This document shows, in pieces, positions 1 through 9,864 of a stretch of DNA of 64,000 nt. The notes under the pieces are model-generated. The model was not told where the DNA came from. It did not search any database and was given only the letters and a program-made list of their open reading frames with translations. Source of the stretch: Bacillota bacterium. Lineage in GTDB: Bacteria > Bacillota > UBA4882 > UBA10575. How positions within the stretch are numbered: the first letter of the stretch is position 1; each line of letters opens with the position of its first letter. A program made the translations under genes and the position numbers. Location: contig DUNX01000074.1 of NCBI GenBank assembly GCA_012839115.1, positions 1 to 64,000 of the forward strand, written 5' to 3'.

Positions 1-93
1 CCCCTGCAGGCATATTCAAAATCTGTATGCCTATATATGATTACGGCAAAAAACAAGATTTTCCTGCAAAAGAAATGGGGGCGACATGGCGCG

Positions 94-1230
94 CTACATT
101 TCCCCAGTAATGCTCTGGCCATACTCTGCAACTACCTCCCAAATCTCCGGGTCTTCATCACCCAACCGCCAGAAGGTAATCCCTTTCACCAGATGGCGGT
201 ACTTACTGATTAACTCCAACCGGGCTCTGGTGGCTGCGGCGTCCTGGTAATAGACGATATGTTTCTTACCGGCTTCTTCGTAGATGAAATAAGGTTCGAC
301 ATTAATGGAAAAATTGCAATTGCAGGGGTAATGCCGGGTGTTATCTCTTTTGACTTCACTCTTCTTCTTGTTCTGCAAATCAAGGGCACTTTCGTACATG
401 GCCTCCGTGGCGGTAGAACCAGGATTATCAGGCGATTCCCATGCCTCCCAGTCCAGTCCGTAAAGGGGGAGGCCGACAATAAGTTTCCCCTTAAGCTCAG
501 GGAAACCCTGGGCGTATTCCAAGACATCCTCCAGCCAGTCCAAAGGGGCGAGCGGACCGGGATGCTGCGTGCACCAGTGGTAGTCATAGCCCATGAGTTT
601 CAGCGAATCGGCATGTTTGGCCAGTTCCGCCCAGTTTTGCGCCCCGGCGCCGGACCATGTGGCATCATAAGTTTTGGCATAAACGGCTACGGAGAGAAGC
701 TTGTCCACTTCATGTAGTGCCGTGCCCAGTTCGGCGATGAAAGCGGAGAAGTCCTCCCGCGCGCTGGCGCGCAGGGCTTCGTAATCGATGTCGATCCCGT
801 CGTAGCCATTCTCCATAACCAGGTTAACGATTTCCTGGACATGTTTAGCCCGTTTTCCGGGGTCTTGGATAATCGCTGCGAGCACCTGGTCGTCAAAATT
901 GTTTTCTCCCCAGTTCTGGATGGAAGGAACAAGTTTAATCCCGTGTGCCCGCGCCAAGCCGGCGATCTCTTCTTTGTTTTGTTGCGCGTTATATGTAGGT
1001 TCAAAGGGGTCTTGTCCGCTGGTAAAATAATACTTATTCAGGTTATACCAGACAGGATTGATCTCAGCAAAGAGCCAATAGTGTTCTTTAAGGGTCTCAT
1101 AACCACTGGGAGCATATGCCGCGTACCAGGCGGCAACATAGAGATCGCCCTTTATGCCCACAGGGGGCTTGGTCGAGAAACAACCGGGAATAACCAATAA
1201 TAACAAGAGGAAAAAGACAAGTCGTATCAT
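94..1230 (-). CDS. GH18-family glycoside hydrolase, predicted lipoprotein
   Basis: The 378-aa protein begins with a hydrophobic signal peptide ending in the lipobox VIPGC (Cys17), so it is probably a lipid-anchored protein on the outer face of the membrane. The GH18 signature DGIDIDYE lies at residues 144-151, with Glu151 as expected catalytic acid. Other family-typical stretches are KLVPSIQNW near 100 and LMGYDYHW near 215. GH18 enzymes hydrolyse chitin, peptidoglycan or N-glycan GlcNAc linkages, and several spore-former members (YaaH/YdhD types) act on cortex or wall. No LysM, SLH or chitin-binding domain is visible, so the substrate is unknown. The ATG is preceded by GGAG on the minus strand. 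The gene is monocistronic. Confidence 0.88.
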   Translation of the reverse strand: MIRLVFFLLLLLVIPGCFSTKPPVGIKGDLYVAAWYAAYAPSGYETLKEHYWLFAEINPVWYNLNKYYFTSGQDPFEPTYNAQQNKEEIAGLARAHGIKLVPSIQNWGENNFDDQVLAAIIQDPGKRAKHVQEIVNLVMENGYDGIDIDYEALRASAREDFSAFIAELGTALHEVDKLLSVAVYAKTYDATWSGAGAQNWAELAKHADSLKLMGYDYHWCTQHPGPLAPLDWLEDVLEYAQGFPELKGKLIVGLPLYGLDWEAWESPDNPGSTATEAMYESALDLQNKKKSEVKRDNTRHYPCNCNFSINVEPYFIYEEAGKKHIVYYQDAAATRARLELISKYRHLVKGITFWRLGDEDPEIWEVVAEYGQSITGEM

Positions 1231-1387
1231 GGTTTCATCTCCGTTATGGCAAATTTAAGCTAAGAATATTGCAATAATTTAATTCAACGTTTACCTGGCT
1301 TTTTCCTTTGGATAATGTAACCACTTCGCTGGTAGTTGCCTGCAACTTTAAACCTGCGGCTCCTGGACCCCCAGTCTAGTATGGGGC

Positions 1388-1413
1388 CACGCGCGCGCAT
1401 GCATGCGTGTATG
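1388..1413. repeat. Perfect alternating purine-pyrimidine tract (26 bp)
   Basis: Every step from 1388 to 1413 alternates pyrimidine and purine, with CG, CA and TG dinucleotides only plus GCATGC cores. It lies in the gap between the GH18 gene and the 3' end of the patatin gene. Such DNA can adopt the Z form under negative supercoiling. It is one member of a series found through the window. Confidence 0.85.
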
Positions 1414-1427
1414 CCAAGTGCAACCGG

Positions 1428-2435
1428 TTATTTGCCTTTTCTGCGTATCGTCGCGGTTAACCGCCGCCACGGGTTCCTGAGGGAGGAGATCTCTTTTTTC
1501 AGTTGTGGCAATTCCTTATGGCCCCGGGTGTCTTTTTCACCCAAAGTGATGAGTTGGGCTATGCGTTCCGGGGAAAAGTCAAAGAGGGCTTTGATATTGC
1601 CCATTTGCAAAATTTGCTTTGAAGGACGGATCTCCACCACCTTGACACCGGGCCAGTCCTTGGGGTCCAGGCGGCTGCTGTTTTCGAGGATAACGGCGAT
1701 AATGTGTGTACAGCCACAGGCGATAAGAGGCTCGATGGGGATATTTCCCCGGTTCCGGCTGCCAAGGCTCCCGTCCCGGTAGTACCGGCCGTTGATCTGC
1801 TGGGCTGGAAAAGCCAGGGGCACCGCGGCGCTGGCCTTTAGAACCGTAAGGATCTTATCCGGGGAAAGGGATTGAATATGGAAGAATTCCGATTTACCCC
1901 TGGCCAGGAGCCAGTAAAAGAGATCGGCCACAGCCCCGGTCAACCCTTGCGAGCCGGGAAACGCAGAGGCATAAAACTCTTTTCCTCTGTATAGACGTTT
2001 GAGGTTTATTGCCGAATTGATTATGTTGTCCAAAGGAGTTTCGTCGTAGATGGCAAAGGCTTTGTCCGTCAAAAGCTGCCGGAGGCTGCTGAAAAAATCG
2101 CCTGTTGTTTCCGGTGGGCTGATCTTGGCCGGCCGCCGCAGGCGCAGATGCCCCCGGCGGATGCCCGCAGGGCGTACAGTTTTGACCGGGAGAGGCCGTT
2201 GCCGCGGTTGCAAGACTTTTTCCGTGTATAAGTCCAGCCAGATCTTTTCCAGACGGGCGGCGGCTTTTTTTATTCTGAAGGCAGACACTACCGCACCGTT
2301 TAGCGCGCCGATGCTGGAACCGGCAACCGCCCGGGGCTCAAAGCCCATTTTTGCCAGGACTTTGATGGCGCCTACCTCATAAGCGCCGCAGGCGCCGCCG
2401 CCCGAAAGGGCAAGACCTAATTTAACCTTTTCCAC
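1428..2435 (-). CDS. Patatin-like phospholipase family protein
   Basis: This 335-aa protein has the patatin layout: an oxyanion-hole motif SGGGACGAYE at 11-20, the nucleophile elbow GSSIG at 39-43 (Ser41) and the second catalytic residue Asp221 in YYRDGSLG. Patatin-like enzymes are cytosolic or membrane-associated serine acyl hydrolases acting on phospholipids or other lipid esters by a Ser-Asp dyad. There is no signal peptide or membrane segment. The closest general type is the bacterial YqhO/RssA group. Start is ATG with a GGAGAA site upstream on the minus strand. Neighbours do not suggest a pathway. Confidence 0.88.
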   Translation of the reverse strand: MEKVKLGLALSGGGACGAYEVGAIKVLAKMGFEPRAVAGSSIGALNGAVVSAFRIKKAAARLEKIWLDLYTEKVLQPRQRPLPVKTVRPAGIRRGHLRLRRPAKISPPETTGDFFSSLRQLLTDKAFAIYDETPLDNIINSAINLKRLYRGKEFYASAFPGSQGLTGAVADLFYWLLARGKSEFFHIQSLSPDKILTVLKASAAVPLAFPAQQINGRYYRDGSLGSRNRGNIPIEPLIACGCTHIIAVILENSSRLDPKDWPGVKVVEIRPSKQILQMGNIKALFDFSPERIAQLITLGEKDTRGHKELPQLKKEISSLRNPWRRLTATIRRKGK

Positions 2436-2715
2436 GAAGAATTCTCCTTTCTTACCGTGTCTAGCAATATTTTATCAGAAAAAGCCGGGGGAAGTAAGGT
2501 ATTTATTTCCAGAAAAAAGATTGCGTAGGGGCGAAAAGCGGCGCCCACCAAAGATTGGGACCACAGCAGCGCAGCACACACCGGAGATTTGGGCCACGGA
2601 AAAAGGAGGATTGCGGGCGGTGCGAGAAATAGTTAGATCAAAAACAATAGCGGAATGATATAAAAAATGACATTAAAAAGCGGATTGTGGGGAGAGCAAG
2701 GAAAGGGAGGGGATA

Positions 2716-3270
2716 ATGATAAACTTTTTGGAATTGGTGAAAAAGAGGTACAGCGTTCGGAGGTATACCGGGCGTCCGGTGGCCAGGGAGAAGATCGAAC
2801 GTTGCCTGGAGGCGGCGCGTCTTGCACCGTCGGCTTGCAACGCCCAGCCCTGGCAGTTCATTGTCGTTGATGAACCGGAGTTAAGGGAGGAAGTGGCGAA
2901 AACCACCTTTGGGCCGTTGGCCCCCTTTAACAAGTTTTCTTTACAAGCCCCGGTCCTGGTGGTTGTCGTCCTTGAGAAATCGAACCTTTTGGCGCAGGTT
3001 GGCGGTTTTTTGCGGAAGAAGGAGTTCAACCTGATCGATCTGGGGATTGCCGCCGAACATTTTTCGCTCCAGGCGGCCGAGGAAGGCCTGGGCACCTGTA
3101 TCCTGGGATGGTTTGACGAAAAGAAAGTAAGAAAAATCCTGGGGATCCCCTCCGGGAAAAGGCCGGGCCTCATTATTACCCTGGGTTACCCGGAGAGCGG
3201 TGAAATACCGGAGAAGAAGCGGAAACCCCTCTCCGCGTTCAGGTTCTACAATAGGTACGGTTCGGGATAA
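2716..3270 (+). CDS. Nitroreductase-family FMN protein
   Basis: The 184-aa product opens with the nitroreductase N-terminus (ELVKKRYSVRRYTGRPV) containing the FMN-phosphate-binding Arg-Tyr-Ser-x-Arg-Arg pattern. It continues with RLAPSACNAQPW, where the PSxxNxQPW-type loop contacts FMN, and ends with LIITLGYP. Members are homodimeric NAD(P)H-dependent flavoproteins that reduce nitro compounds, quinones or enones; the physiological substrate cannot be read here. ATG follows a strong AAGGGAGGGG site. The gene is convergent with the GltB-like gene and has a 137-bp spacer. Confidence 0.88.
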   Translation: MINFLELVKKRYSVRRYTGRPVAREKIERCLEAARLAPSACNAQPWQFIVVDEPELREEVAKTTFGPLAPFNKFSLQAPVLVVVVLEKSNLLAQVGGFLRKKEFNLIDLGIAAEHFSLQAAEEGLGTCILGWFDEKKVRKILGIPSGKRPGLIITLGYPESGEIPEKKRKPLSAFRFYNRYGSG

Positions 3271-3406
3271 GCTTTGCCTGCCATACCTGGCAGGACAGGA
3301 ACAGGACCGGGGCCAAAAACAGACCCAGGCAGGGTGTTATTTGTCGGGCAAATACCGGGCCGCACGTCACCTCCTTTGCTTGGGTAACACGGATCAAACT
3401 TCCGGC

Positions 3407-4813
3407 TTATTGGAGGCTTTTTTCCGCCCCCGCTTTTTCTTCCCCGGCTGTCGCCTGCGGGTGGTGAGGCATTCTTTCCCGGTAGGCCGGAGCCACGCCG
3501 GTAACCGTCGCCGCGTACGGGGTCAGGGCGCAAAGGTCTTCGCGGTTGATGGCGCGGAGATCCTCCTTTCCCAGGGCAACTGCGCCCAAGACCATCTCGG
3601 CAACGCAGGAACGGAGGAAATTGGTCAGGCTTTTGGCGGCCAGTTCCACGTCAAGTTCCTCCTTGAGTTTTCCCGAATAGAGGGCTAGTTGGGTGGGGGG
3701 TTCCATGGGTGCGGTTTTTGCCATTTGCGTATGGATCATGGCCATTACCGCCACTGTACCCAGATAAACAGCGTCGGCCCCCAGAGCCATGGCTTTGAGG
3801 AAATGGCCGGGCGTAAACAAGCCGCCGCCGGCAACCAGGGAGACCTTTTCTTTTACGCCTTTCGCCTCCAAATAGTCGGCCGCCCGTACCAGCGCATGCA
3901 TGGTCGGAAGACCAAAATCATCTTCCAGCAGCGGTTGACCAGCGTGGGTGCCGGCTTCCGCCCCGTCGACGACGATCACATCCACCCCGGCGGAGAGGGC
4001 AATCTCCATCTCTTTCTCCAGGTAGTGGGTGGCGGCAAATTTGTAAGCCACCGGCACCCCGCCGGTTTCTTCCTTCAAACGGAAAACCAGGTTTTTCAGA
4101 TCCTTTTTCGATTCTACTTCCGGCAGGCGCGCGGCGATCACCGCATCCTCCCCTTCCTTCAGGCCGAAAATCTCCCGGAGTTCCTCGTCGATTTTCTGTG
4201 CCGGGGTGGTTTGGGGGGTTGAAGCCTGGGCGCCCTGTCCCAATTGGATTTCGATCATATCGGCCAGGGAATAAAATTCCCGTTTGTTCCCGTGGGGCCA
4301 CCGGCCCCGGTGGTACTGGTAGATGTACCGGGTTGCGCTTTCCCTTTCCTCCGGGATAAAGGCGCCTTCTCCCGTATTGACGGCTGTTCCGGCGGCAGTT
4401 GCCGCCCGGGCCAGGGCAATCCGGGCTTTTTTGCTTAGAGCACCGCCGTAGGACATACCGGTGATCATAAGGGGGATCTCCAGTTTTAGCGGTTTCTTGG
4501 CCGCAGGGCCAATAGTCACCTGGGTTTTGACCATTTTTTCCTCCCGGACCGGCAGGCGGTAAAGATGAACGGGGTTAAACATCAGTTCCTGCCAGGGTGA
4601 AAAATGGTAGACACTGCCAAAGGGGCGGCCCAACGGTTTTCCTTTTTCCGCCCGGAGAACAGTCTCCATTAAGTGCAAAGGGGTGACTTTCATAGTGGTG
4701 GCAATTAATTCCCAGAGGTTTTCCACGTAGGGATCTCTCATCAGACGAAAAAGAAAATTGTCGACCATATTATCGGCAACCTGCCGGACAACTTTTTCCA
4801 CCAGGCCGGACAT
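3407..4813 (-). CDS. FMN-binding glutamate synthase-like protein
   Basis: The 468-aa protein matches the central glutamate-synthase (GltB FMN/synthase) domain as a stand-alone unit: MITGMSYGGALSKKARIALA near 115-135, NTGEGAFIPEE, QLGQGAQASTPQTTP, and DVIVVDGAEAGTH near 280. It lacks the glutaminase (Gln amidotransferase) domain of bacterial GltB and any adjacent gltD, so ammonia-dependent glutamate synthesis is not assured. Archaeal and clostridial stand-alone members are often annotated GltB2-like and may be oxidoreductases of another kind. Start ATG has GGGGGA nearby on the minus strand. It is monocistronic. Confidence 0.82.
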   Translation of the reverse strand: MSGLVEKVVRQVADNMVDNFLFRLMRDPYVENLWELIATTMKVTPLHLMETVLRAEKGKPLGRPFGSVYHFSPWQELMFNPVHLYRLPVREEKMVKTQVTIGPAAKKPLKLEIPLMITGMSYGGALSKKARIALARAATAAGTAVNTGEGAFIPEERESATRYIYQYHRGRWPHGNKREFYSLADMIEIQLGQGAQASTPQTTPAQKIDEELREIFGLKEGEDAVIAARLPEVESKKDLKNLVFRLKEETGGVPVAYKFAATHYLEKEMEIALSAGVDVIVVDGAEAGTHAGQPLLEDDFGLPTMHALVRAADYLEAKGVKEKVSLVAGGGLFTPGHFLKAMALGADAVYLGTVAVMAMIHTQMAKTAPMEPPTQLALYSGKLKEELDVELAAKSLTNFLRSCVAEMVLGAVALGKEDLRAINREDLCALTPYAATVTGVAPAYRERMPHHPQATAGEEKAGAEKSLQ

Positions 4814-4864
4814 GGCAATCCCCCTTTTGGGTGTATTCTTAATTTGAGCGCCTCTTAATTAGCG

Positions 4865-4924
4865 AATCTGAATTCGCGTAATCTGAATTCGTGTAATCTG
4901 AATTCGTGTAATCTTAATTAGGGT
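4865..4924. repeat. 15-bp tandem repeat, four units
   Basis: Units start at 4865, 4880, 4895 and 4910. The core reads AATCTGAATTCGTGT; the first copy has CGCGT and the last is degenerate (AATCTTAATTAGGGT). It sits in the divergent gap between the GltB-like gene and prc, where promoters for both are expected. The remainder of this 311-bp gap (4925-5124) has alternating-type motifs (ATGCATGC near 5056, ATGCGCGATGC near 5090) and no gene that I can support. Confidence 0.85.
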
Positions 4925-5124
4925 GTAAGCATGTGCGAATTTTCTTAAAAGTTTTTTCCGGAAGGAGTTCCGGGATAACTGTAAAATTATTATAAACATG
5001 TTCCCGGCATTTCATGCCGCATTTTCTGCGGTAAGTATTCACAAGCATTGCCCCCATGCATGCAGCATTCGTGACGTAGGCGTAAGACATGCGCGATGCT
5101 TGTGCGAGGAGAAGGAGCGAAATA

Positions 5125-7218
5125 ATGCGAAGGTATTTTTTTAGGCTTTTTTGCGGCTTGATCGTAATCCTCTCGTTAGCCTCGATCACTTTCGGCTGGG
5201 CTGTTAACCGCTCCCAGGTGTTAACGAGTTTAACCTGGAGGATTTTACAGGAATGGCATTACTCCCCCAGAGGACTGGATGACCAGTTTTCGCAGGATAC
5301 TTTTGCCTTATACCTTGAGAGCCTGGATCCGGATAAGCGTTTTTTTACCAAAGCCGATCTGGAAAAATTGCAAGAGTATGAACAGGCAATCGACGATGAA
5401 ATCCAGGAAGGAAGCAGCCGCCTGGTGGAACTTTCCTCCTCGTTACTGAGCAAGCGTATTCAAGAAGTGCAGGCCATGGCCGGAGAGATACTGGCGGAGC
5501 CTTTTGATTATTTCAGCGATGAGGACCTGGAGATTGATGCCAAAAAAAGAGATTATACCAATGATACCGGAGAATTACGGGAATTGTGGCGTAAAATGCT
5601 TAAATACCAGACAATCCTTACTTATCTGGATTTAGCGGCTACCGGAGAAGAAGAGGTTGGGCGCGCGAACCTGGAAGTCATTGATAAGGAAAAAGAAGCG
5701 CAGGCTAGGGAGAAAGTGGCGAAAAATCTCCGGAGCATCCTGGAGCGACTGCTCGAGGATAGTAGAGAAGAGGCGTTTCACCGCTACCTCAATGCTGTGA
5801 CCAAGAGTTTTGACCCTCATACCACCTATTTGACCCCGGAAAAGAAAGAGGATTTTGATATAGAGATGCGGGGGACGCTTGAGGGGATCGGCGCTTTGCT
5901 TCAAGAGGAAGGGGAATATATTAAAATCGTGGAAATCATCCCCGGCGGCGCGGCTTGGCGCCAGGGCGAGCTGAAGCCGGGCGACCTTATTCTCCAAGTA
6001 GCCCAGGGAGAAGGGGAAGAAGCGGTCGATCTCTATAATATGCGGGTTACTGAAGCGGTCAGGTATATCAGGGGAAAGAAAGGCACTGAGGTCCGGCTGA
6101 CAGTGAAGAAGCCGGACGGGCAGATCGTCACCATTCCCATTATCCGCGATATCGTGGTTTTGGAAGAGTCTTATGCCCGGCAGGCTTTGCTTTCCCCTGC
6201 ACGGACGGGGGAAGAGACAGCGAAGAGGTTCGGGTATATTTATTTGCCCTCTTTTTACCGGGACTTCGCCGATCTAGACGGGCGCAGCGCCGCAATGGAC
6301 CTGAGGAAAATTTTAGAACAGATCAATGGGGAAGAGGTTGACGGGGTCATTTTGGACCTGCGGAACAACGGCGGCGGCTCTCTTGACGATGCCTTGAAAA
6401 TTGCCGGTTTCTTTATTCATAGCGGGCCTTTGCTTCAGGCTAAAGGGCGGGAAAAAACCAATGCTTTCTGGGATTCGGAAAAAGGCGTCATTTACAACGG
6501 TCCGCTTTTGGTTCTGGTCAACAGCTTTACCGCCTCAGGGGCGGAGATCTTAGCCGCCGCGTTACAGGATTACGACCGGGCAGTGATCGCCGGGAACAGG
6601 ACTTTTGGTAAAGGGAGCATCCAGACAATTCTCGATTTGGACCACTTTTTACCGTTGGATTTGCGAGGCCTCAAACCTCTCGGTTCTATGAAACTGACTA
6701 TTCAGCAGTTTTACCGGGTGACCGGGGAACCCATTCAATACCATGGCGTGGTTCCGGATATCACCCTTCCTGACCCGTACGGCTATATTGAAGCCGGCGA
6801 GAGGACGCTGAAGCATACTTTGCCGGAGGAACGTTTGGCTTCTCTGAACTACTCGAAATGGGAAACGCCCGCAGATTTAAGGATGGTACAGACCAAAAGC
6901 AGCCGGCGTGTGGCGGTTAACAAGTCATTCCAGCAGATCAACGAGTATGTAGAGAAAGTCAATAAGGAACGGCTGGAGACCCGGCAATCGTTGCATCTGG
7001 CAAAAATCCACCGCCAACAGCAGAAGCGGAAGAATGAGCTGAAACAGTTTGAAGAAGCACAAGCCAGTGTAGAGATTTTTCTGGAAGTCAGTACGTTAAC
7101 AGGCGACAATGCTTTGCCCGAAGAGAAACTCCGGGAGTGGTATGACCAGATCCGAAAGGATGTAATTATCGGCGAGGCTGTACAGATACTCGAGGATTTA
7201 CTGGCTGCTTCTTATTAA
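5125..7218 (+). CDS. prc: Carboxy-terminal processing protease Prc/Tsp (S41A)
   Basis: The ATG at 5125 is chosen because AAGGAG lies just upstream and the protein then starts directly with basic residues and a membrane or signal segment (MRRYFFRLFCGLIVILSL). The 697-aa protein has the Tsp N-terminal helical region (DQFSQDTFALYLESLDPDKR), a PDZ domain around 240-330, the S41 core, and a C-terminal helical extension rich in K/E/Q. The catalytic dyad is Ser471 in NSFTASGAE and Lys496 in TFGKGS; the 25-residue spacing matches E. coli Prc (Ser452/Lys477). It should cleave envelope proteins from their C-termini. Length and flanking domains resemble the long proteobacterial Prc type rather than short CtpA/CtpB forms. 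Confidence 0.93.
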   Translation: MRRYFFRLFCGLIVILSLASITFGWAVNRSQVLTSLTWRILQEWHYSPRGLDDQFSQDTFALYLESLDPDKRFFTKADLEKLQEYEQAIDDEIQEGSSRLVELSSSLLSKRIQEVQAMAGEILAEPFDYFSDEDLEIDAKKRDYTNDTGELRELWRKMLKYQTILTYLDLAATGEEEVGRANLEVIDKEKEAQAREKVAKNLRSILERLLEDSREEAFHRYLNAVTKSFDPHTTYLTPEKKEDFDIEMRGTLEGIGALLQEEGEYIKIVEIIPGGAAWRQGELKPGDLILQVAQGEGEEAVDLYNMRVTEAVRYIRGKKGTEVRLTVKKPDGQIVTIPIIRDIVVLEESYARQALLSPARTGEETAKRFGYIYLPSFYRDFADLDGRSAAMDLRKILEQINGEEVDGVILDLRNNGGGSLDDALKIAGFFIHSGPLLQAKGREKTNAFWDSEKGVIYNGPLLVLVNSFTASGAEILAAALQDYDRAVIAGNRTFGKGSIQTILDLDHFLPLDLRGLKPLGSMKLTIQQFYRVTGEPIQYHGVVPDITLPDPYGYIEAGERTLKHTLPEERLASLNYSKWETPADLRMVQTKSSRRVAVNKSFQQINEYVEKVNKERLETRQSLHLAKIHRQQQKRKNELKQFEEAQASVEIFLEVSTLTGDNALPEEKLREWYDQIRKDVIIGEAVQILEDLLAASY

Positions 7219-7272
7219 GAAACCGGCTTTGGCACTCAAAGCGATAGGCCAGAGAGTGATAAGGCTGGAAAG

Positions 7273-7311
7273 GGAGAGGGCAGATGACGGCTGTGCACCC
7301 CTCTCCTTTTT
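7273..7311 (+). terminator. Rho-independent terminator after prc
   Basis: GGAGAGGG (7273-7280) pairs with CCCTCTCC (7299-7306), followed directly by five T. It lies 55 bp after the prc stop. Confidence 0.75.
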
Positions 7312-7412
7312 GGTAGAAAACGATCAGTGCCGGAGAAGTGGATTTGCTGGGGGACGGATGCGGGTTAGGAAAAAGAAATGAAAGAAGGAAACGCCGGAAG
7401 GAATTTATAAAC

Positions 7413-7482
7413 AGCAGCCTGCAGGAGATTTCTTTTCAGGGGTCTCTTTGAAATATTTTCACAGGCTGCTATTAATTTTTTA
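7413..7482 (+). promoter_or_regulatory. Inverted repeat and possible promoter upstream of degV gene
   Basis: AGCAGCCTG (7413-7421) is the inverse of CAGGCTGCT (7462-7470). A possible -35 TTGAAA (7448-7453) and -10 ATTAAT (7471-7476) with 17-bp spacing overlap the right arm, which is followed by a T-rich run. It could be an operator over a promoter or an attenuator. The rest of the 330-bp gap 7219-7548 holds the prc terminator and no gene I can support. Confidence 0.35.
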
Positions 7483-7548
7483 TAAAAAAAGGAATTAAAG
7501 GAGAAGACGCGAATAAAGAAGCAATCATCACGCAAAGGAGGAAATGCG

Positions 7549-8442
7549 TTGCACAAAATTGCCTTAGTGACGGATACCAGTTGCGACCTGCCGCCGGAAG
7601 TCCGTAAGGACCATAATATTTTCCTGGCCAGTATGAAGGTGCACTTTGGGGAAGAGGAATATACCGATCAGGTGACCATCACTCATGAAGAATTTTATCG
7701 GAAAATGGCGGAAAACCCGGATATCCTCCCCAGGACAACGCAACCGCAGGCGAAAGATTTTATCGAGCTTTACCAGCATATGTATAGAGAAGGCTACAAC
7801 ACTGTGCTTTCCTTACATATTTCCAGTAAAATGAGTGGAACAATCCAGGCGGCCGGAGTCGCCGCGGAGATGATGAAAGAAAAAGAGATCGAGATTATTC
7901 CGGTTGATACGGGTCAGGTTGGACCACCGCTTGGGCTTTTCGTCTATTTGGTGGCGGAAAAGATCAGGAGGGGAGAGAGTAAAGAAAAGGTCAAGAATTT
8001 CATTGGGAAACTGGCGCGGCAGAAGGACCTCATCTTTGTGGCCTTTACCGTAAATACCATGGAATACTTGGTGAAAAACGGCAGAGTGGGCAAGGCCAAG
8101 GGTTTTGCCGCCGGGCTGCTGAATATCAAGCCTATTTTAACCCTTGATGAGGGGGAGATCACCCCATATGATCAGGTCCGGGGAACTAGAGCGTTACAGG
8201 AAAGAATGACCACCATTATTCTGGAGAAAATGAAAAAATGTAAGAAACCCCTGGTATATTTGGCCTGGGGTGATGATGCCATGAAAGAAATTGTCGGAAA
8301 AATTCAAAAAACTCTTGAAACGGAATACGATCGTCCTTTTCAGCTTTTCCAGGGGAATGTGGCGCCAACCATCGGCTGTCATACGGGGCCGGAACTTTTT
8401 GCGCTGGCTGTGACGGATCTGGCCTTACTCGAAGCGGATTAG
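7549..8442 (+). CDS. DegV family fatty-acid-binding protein
   Basis: The 297-aa protein has the DegV layout: ALVTDTSCDLPPE at the N-terminus, LPRTTQPQAKDF near 65, a SLHISSKMSGT loop near 90 and the G-R-x-G-K motif (KNGRVGKAKG) near 180. DegV/FakB proteins bind a fatty acid and present it to the FakA kinase for phosphorylation; no fakA is nearby. The TTG start is preferred because AAAGGAGG is correctly spaced; an overlapping ATG seven bases upstream is in another frame. Confidence 0.92.
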   Translation: MHKIALVTDTSCDLPPEVRKDHNIFLASMKVHFGEEEYTDQVTITHEEFYRKMAENPDILPRTTQPQAKDFIELYQHMYREGYNTVLSLHISSKMSGTIQAAGVAAEMMKEKEIEIIPVDTGQVGPPLGLFVYLVAEKIRRGESKEKVKNFIGKLARQKDLIFVAFTVNTMEYLVKNGRVGKAKGFAAGLLNIKPILTLDEGEITPYDQVRGTRALQERMTTIILEKMKKCKKPLVYLAWGDDAMKEIVGKIQKTLETEYDRPFQLFQGNVAPTIGCHTGPELFALAVTDLALLEAD

Positions 8443-8523
8443 TTGTGTTCCGGGTCAAACCGGAAAAATAGGCATTGCCGGCGTATCCAAAAAGTAGCAC
8501 GGTGGAAAGGAGACTGGTCTTTA

Positions 8524-9828
8524 GTGATTTGGAACTTGGAGTATGAAAGTATGTCCCGCCCGCGCCTGGCGGATCTGCAGTCGAAAAGGCTACAGGAGAT
8601 CGTTGCCAAAGTCCACGCAAAGGTTCCCTATTACCGGCAGAAGATGGAAGAAGCCGGGATTAAGCCGGAAGATATCCGGAGCCTGGATGATCTGGTGCAC
8701 CTTCCTTTCACCACCAAAGAGGATCTGCGGGAGAATTATCCCTTCGGTCTCTTTGCCGCGCCCATGGAGGAGGTGGTCCGGATCCACGCCTCTTCCGGAA
8801 CCACCGGCAAGATGACGGTAGTGGGGTATACACGGAACGACATCAACATTTGGGCACAGGTGATGGCAAGAACTCTGGCTTGTGCCGGGGGAACCGCTAA
8901 TGACCGGATTCAGGTGGCTTACGGGTACGGGCTTTTCACCGGCGGGCTTGGCGTTCATTATGGCGCCGAAATGATGGGTGCTACCGTTATCCCGATCTCC
9001 GGCGGCAATACCAAACGGCAGATTCAGATTATGAAAGATTTTGCCGCCACCATCCTGGCTTGTACCCCTTCTTACGCGCTTTACCTTGCTGAAGGCGCCG
9101 CCGAAGAAGGGATCGATCCGAGGGAATTGCCGCTCAGGGCGGGGATCTTTGGCGCGGAACCCTGGTCGGTAAATATGAGAAAAGAAATCGAGGAAAAACT
9201 AGGGATTACCGCCATTGATATCTATGGTCTTTCCGAGGTCATCGGTCCGGGAGTGGCCAGTGAATGTTTGGAACAAAACGGGCTGCATGTTTTTGAAGAC
9301 CATTTCTTCGTGGAAGTCGTTGATCCGGAAACAGGGAAGCAATTGCCTCCTGGAGAGAAGGGGGAATTGGTCTTTACGACCTTGACCAAAGAGGCCTTTC
9401 CGGTTATCCGTTACCGGACAAAGGACATAAGTATATTATACCCGGAGCCGTGTGCTTGCGGGCGAACCATGACAAGGATGCACCGGATCTTGGGGCGCAC
9501 GGACGATATGTTGATCATCAGGGGTATTAATGTCTTTCCCACGCAGATCGAGAGCGCCCTTTTGGAAATTGGCGAGACCGAGCCCCATTATATGCTGGTG
9601 GTGGATCGGCAAAAGCAATTGGACGAGTTGGAAGTCTGGGTGGAGGTCTCGGAGGATCTCTTCTCGGATGAGGTGCGAAAGATGGAGCACCTGGAGAGCA
9701 GGATTAAGCAGAAAATCGAAAGCAGCCTGGGCATTGGTGTCCGGGTCAAACTGGTTGAGCCCAAGACTATTCCCAGAAGTGAAGGGAAGGCCAAACGAGT
9801 GGTGGACCGGCGGGATATTTACGGTTGA
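8524..9828 (+). CDS. paaK: Phenylacetate-CoA ligase
   Basis: From the GTG at 8524 the protein is 434 aa, the family length, and begins with the usual (V/M)IWNxEYExMSR opening; AAAGGAG lies 11 bases upstream. The AMP-binding signature [14 protein letters not shown] is near residue 90, [11 protein letters not shown] near 235 and the C-terminal ATP-grasp-like PaaK domain carries [15 protein letters not shown]. The enzyme activates phenylacetate or related aryl acids to CoA thioesters with ATP. The ACT-domain gene follows at once, a pair common in anaerobes that ferment aromatic amino acids or arylpyruvates; here no indolepyruvate:ferredoxin oxidoreductase is adjacent. Confidence 0.93.
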   Translation: MIWNLEYESMSRPRLADLQSKRLQEIVAKVHAKVPYYRQKMEEAGIKPEDIRSLDDLVHLPFTTKEDLRENYPFGLFAAPMEEVVRIHASSGTTGKMTVVGYTRNDINIWAQVMARTLACAGGTANDRIQVAYGYGLFTGGLGVHYGAEMMGATVIPISGGNTKRQIQIMKDFAATILACTPSYALYLAEGAAEEGIDPRELPLRAGIFGAEPWSVNMRKEIEEKLGITAIDIYGLSEVIGPGVASECLEQNGLHVFEDHFFVEVVDPETGKQLPPGEKGELVFTTLTKEAFPVIRYRTKDISILYPEPCACGRTMTRMHRILGRTDDMLIIRGINVFPTQIESALLEIGETEPHYMLVVDRQKQLDELEVWVEVSEDLFSDEVRKMEHLESRIKQKIESSLGIGVRVKLVEPKTIPRSEGKAKRVVDRRDIYG

Positions 9829-9864
9829 TCATGACTCCGGAAAAGGAATAAGGGGGGATTGTCA

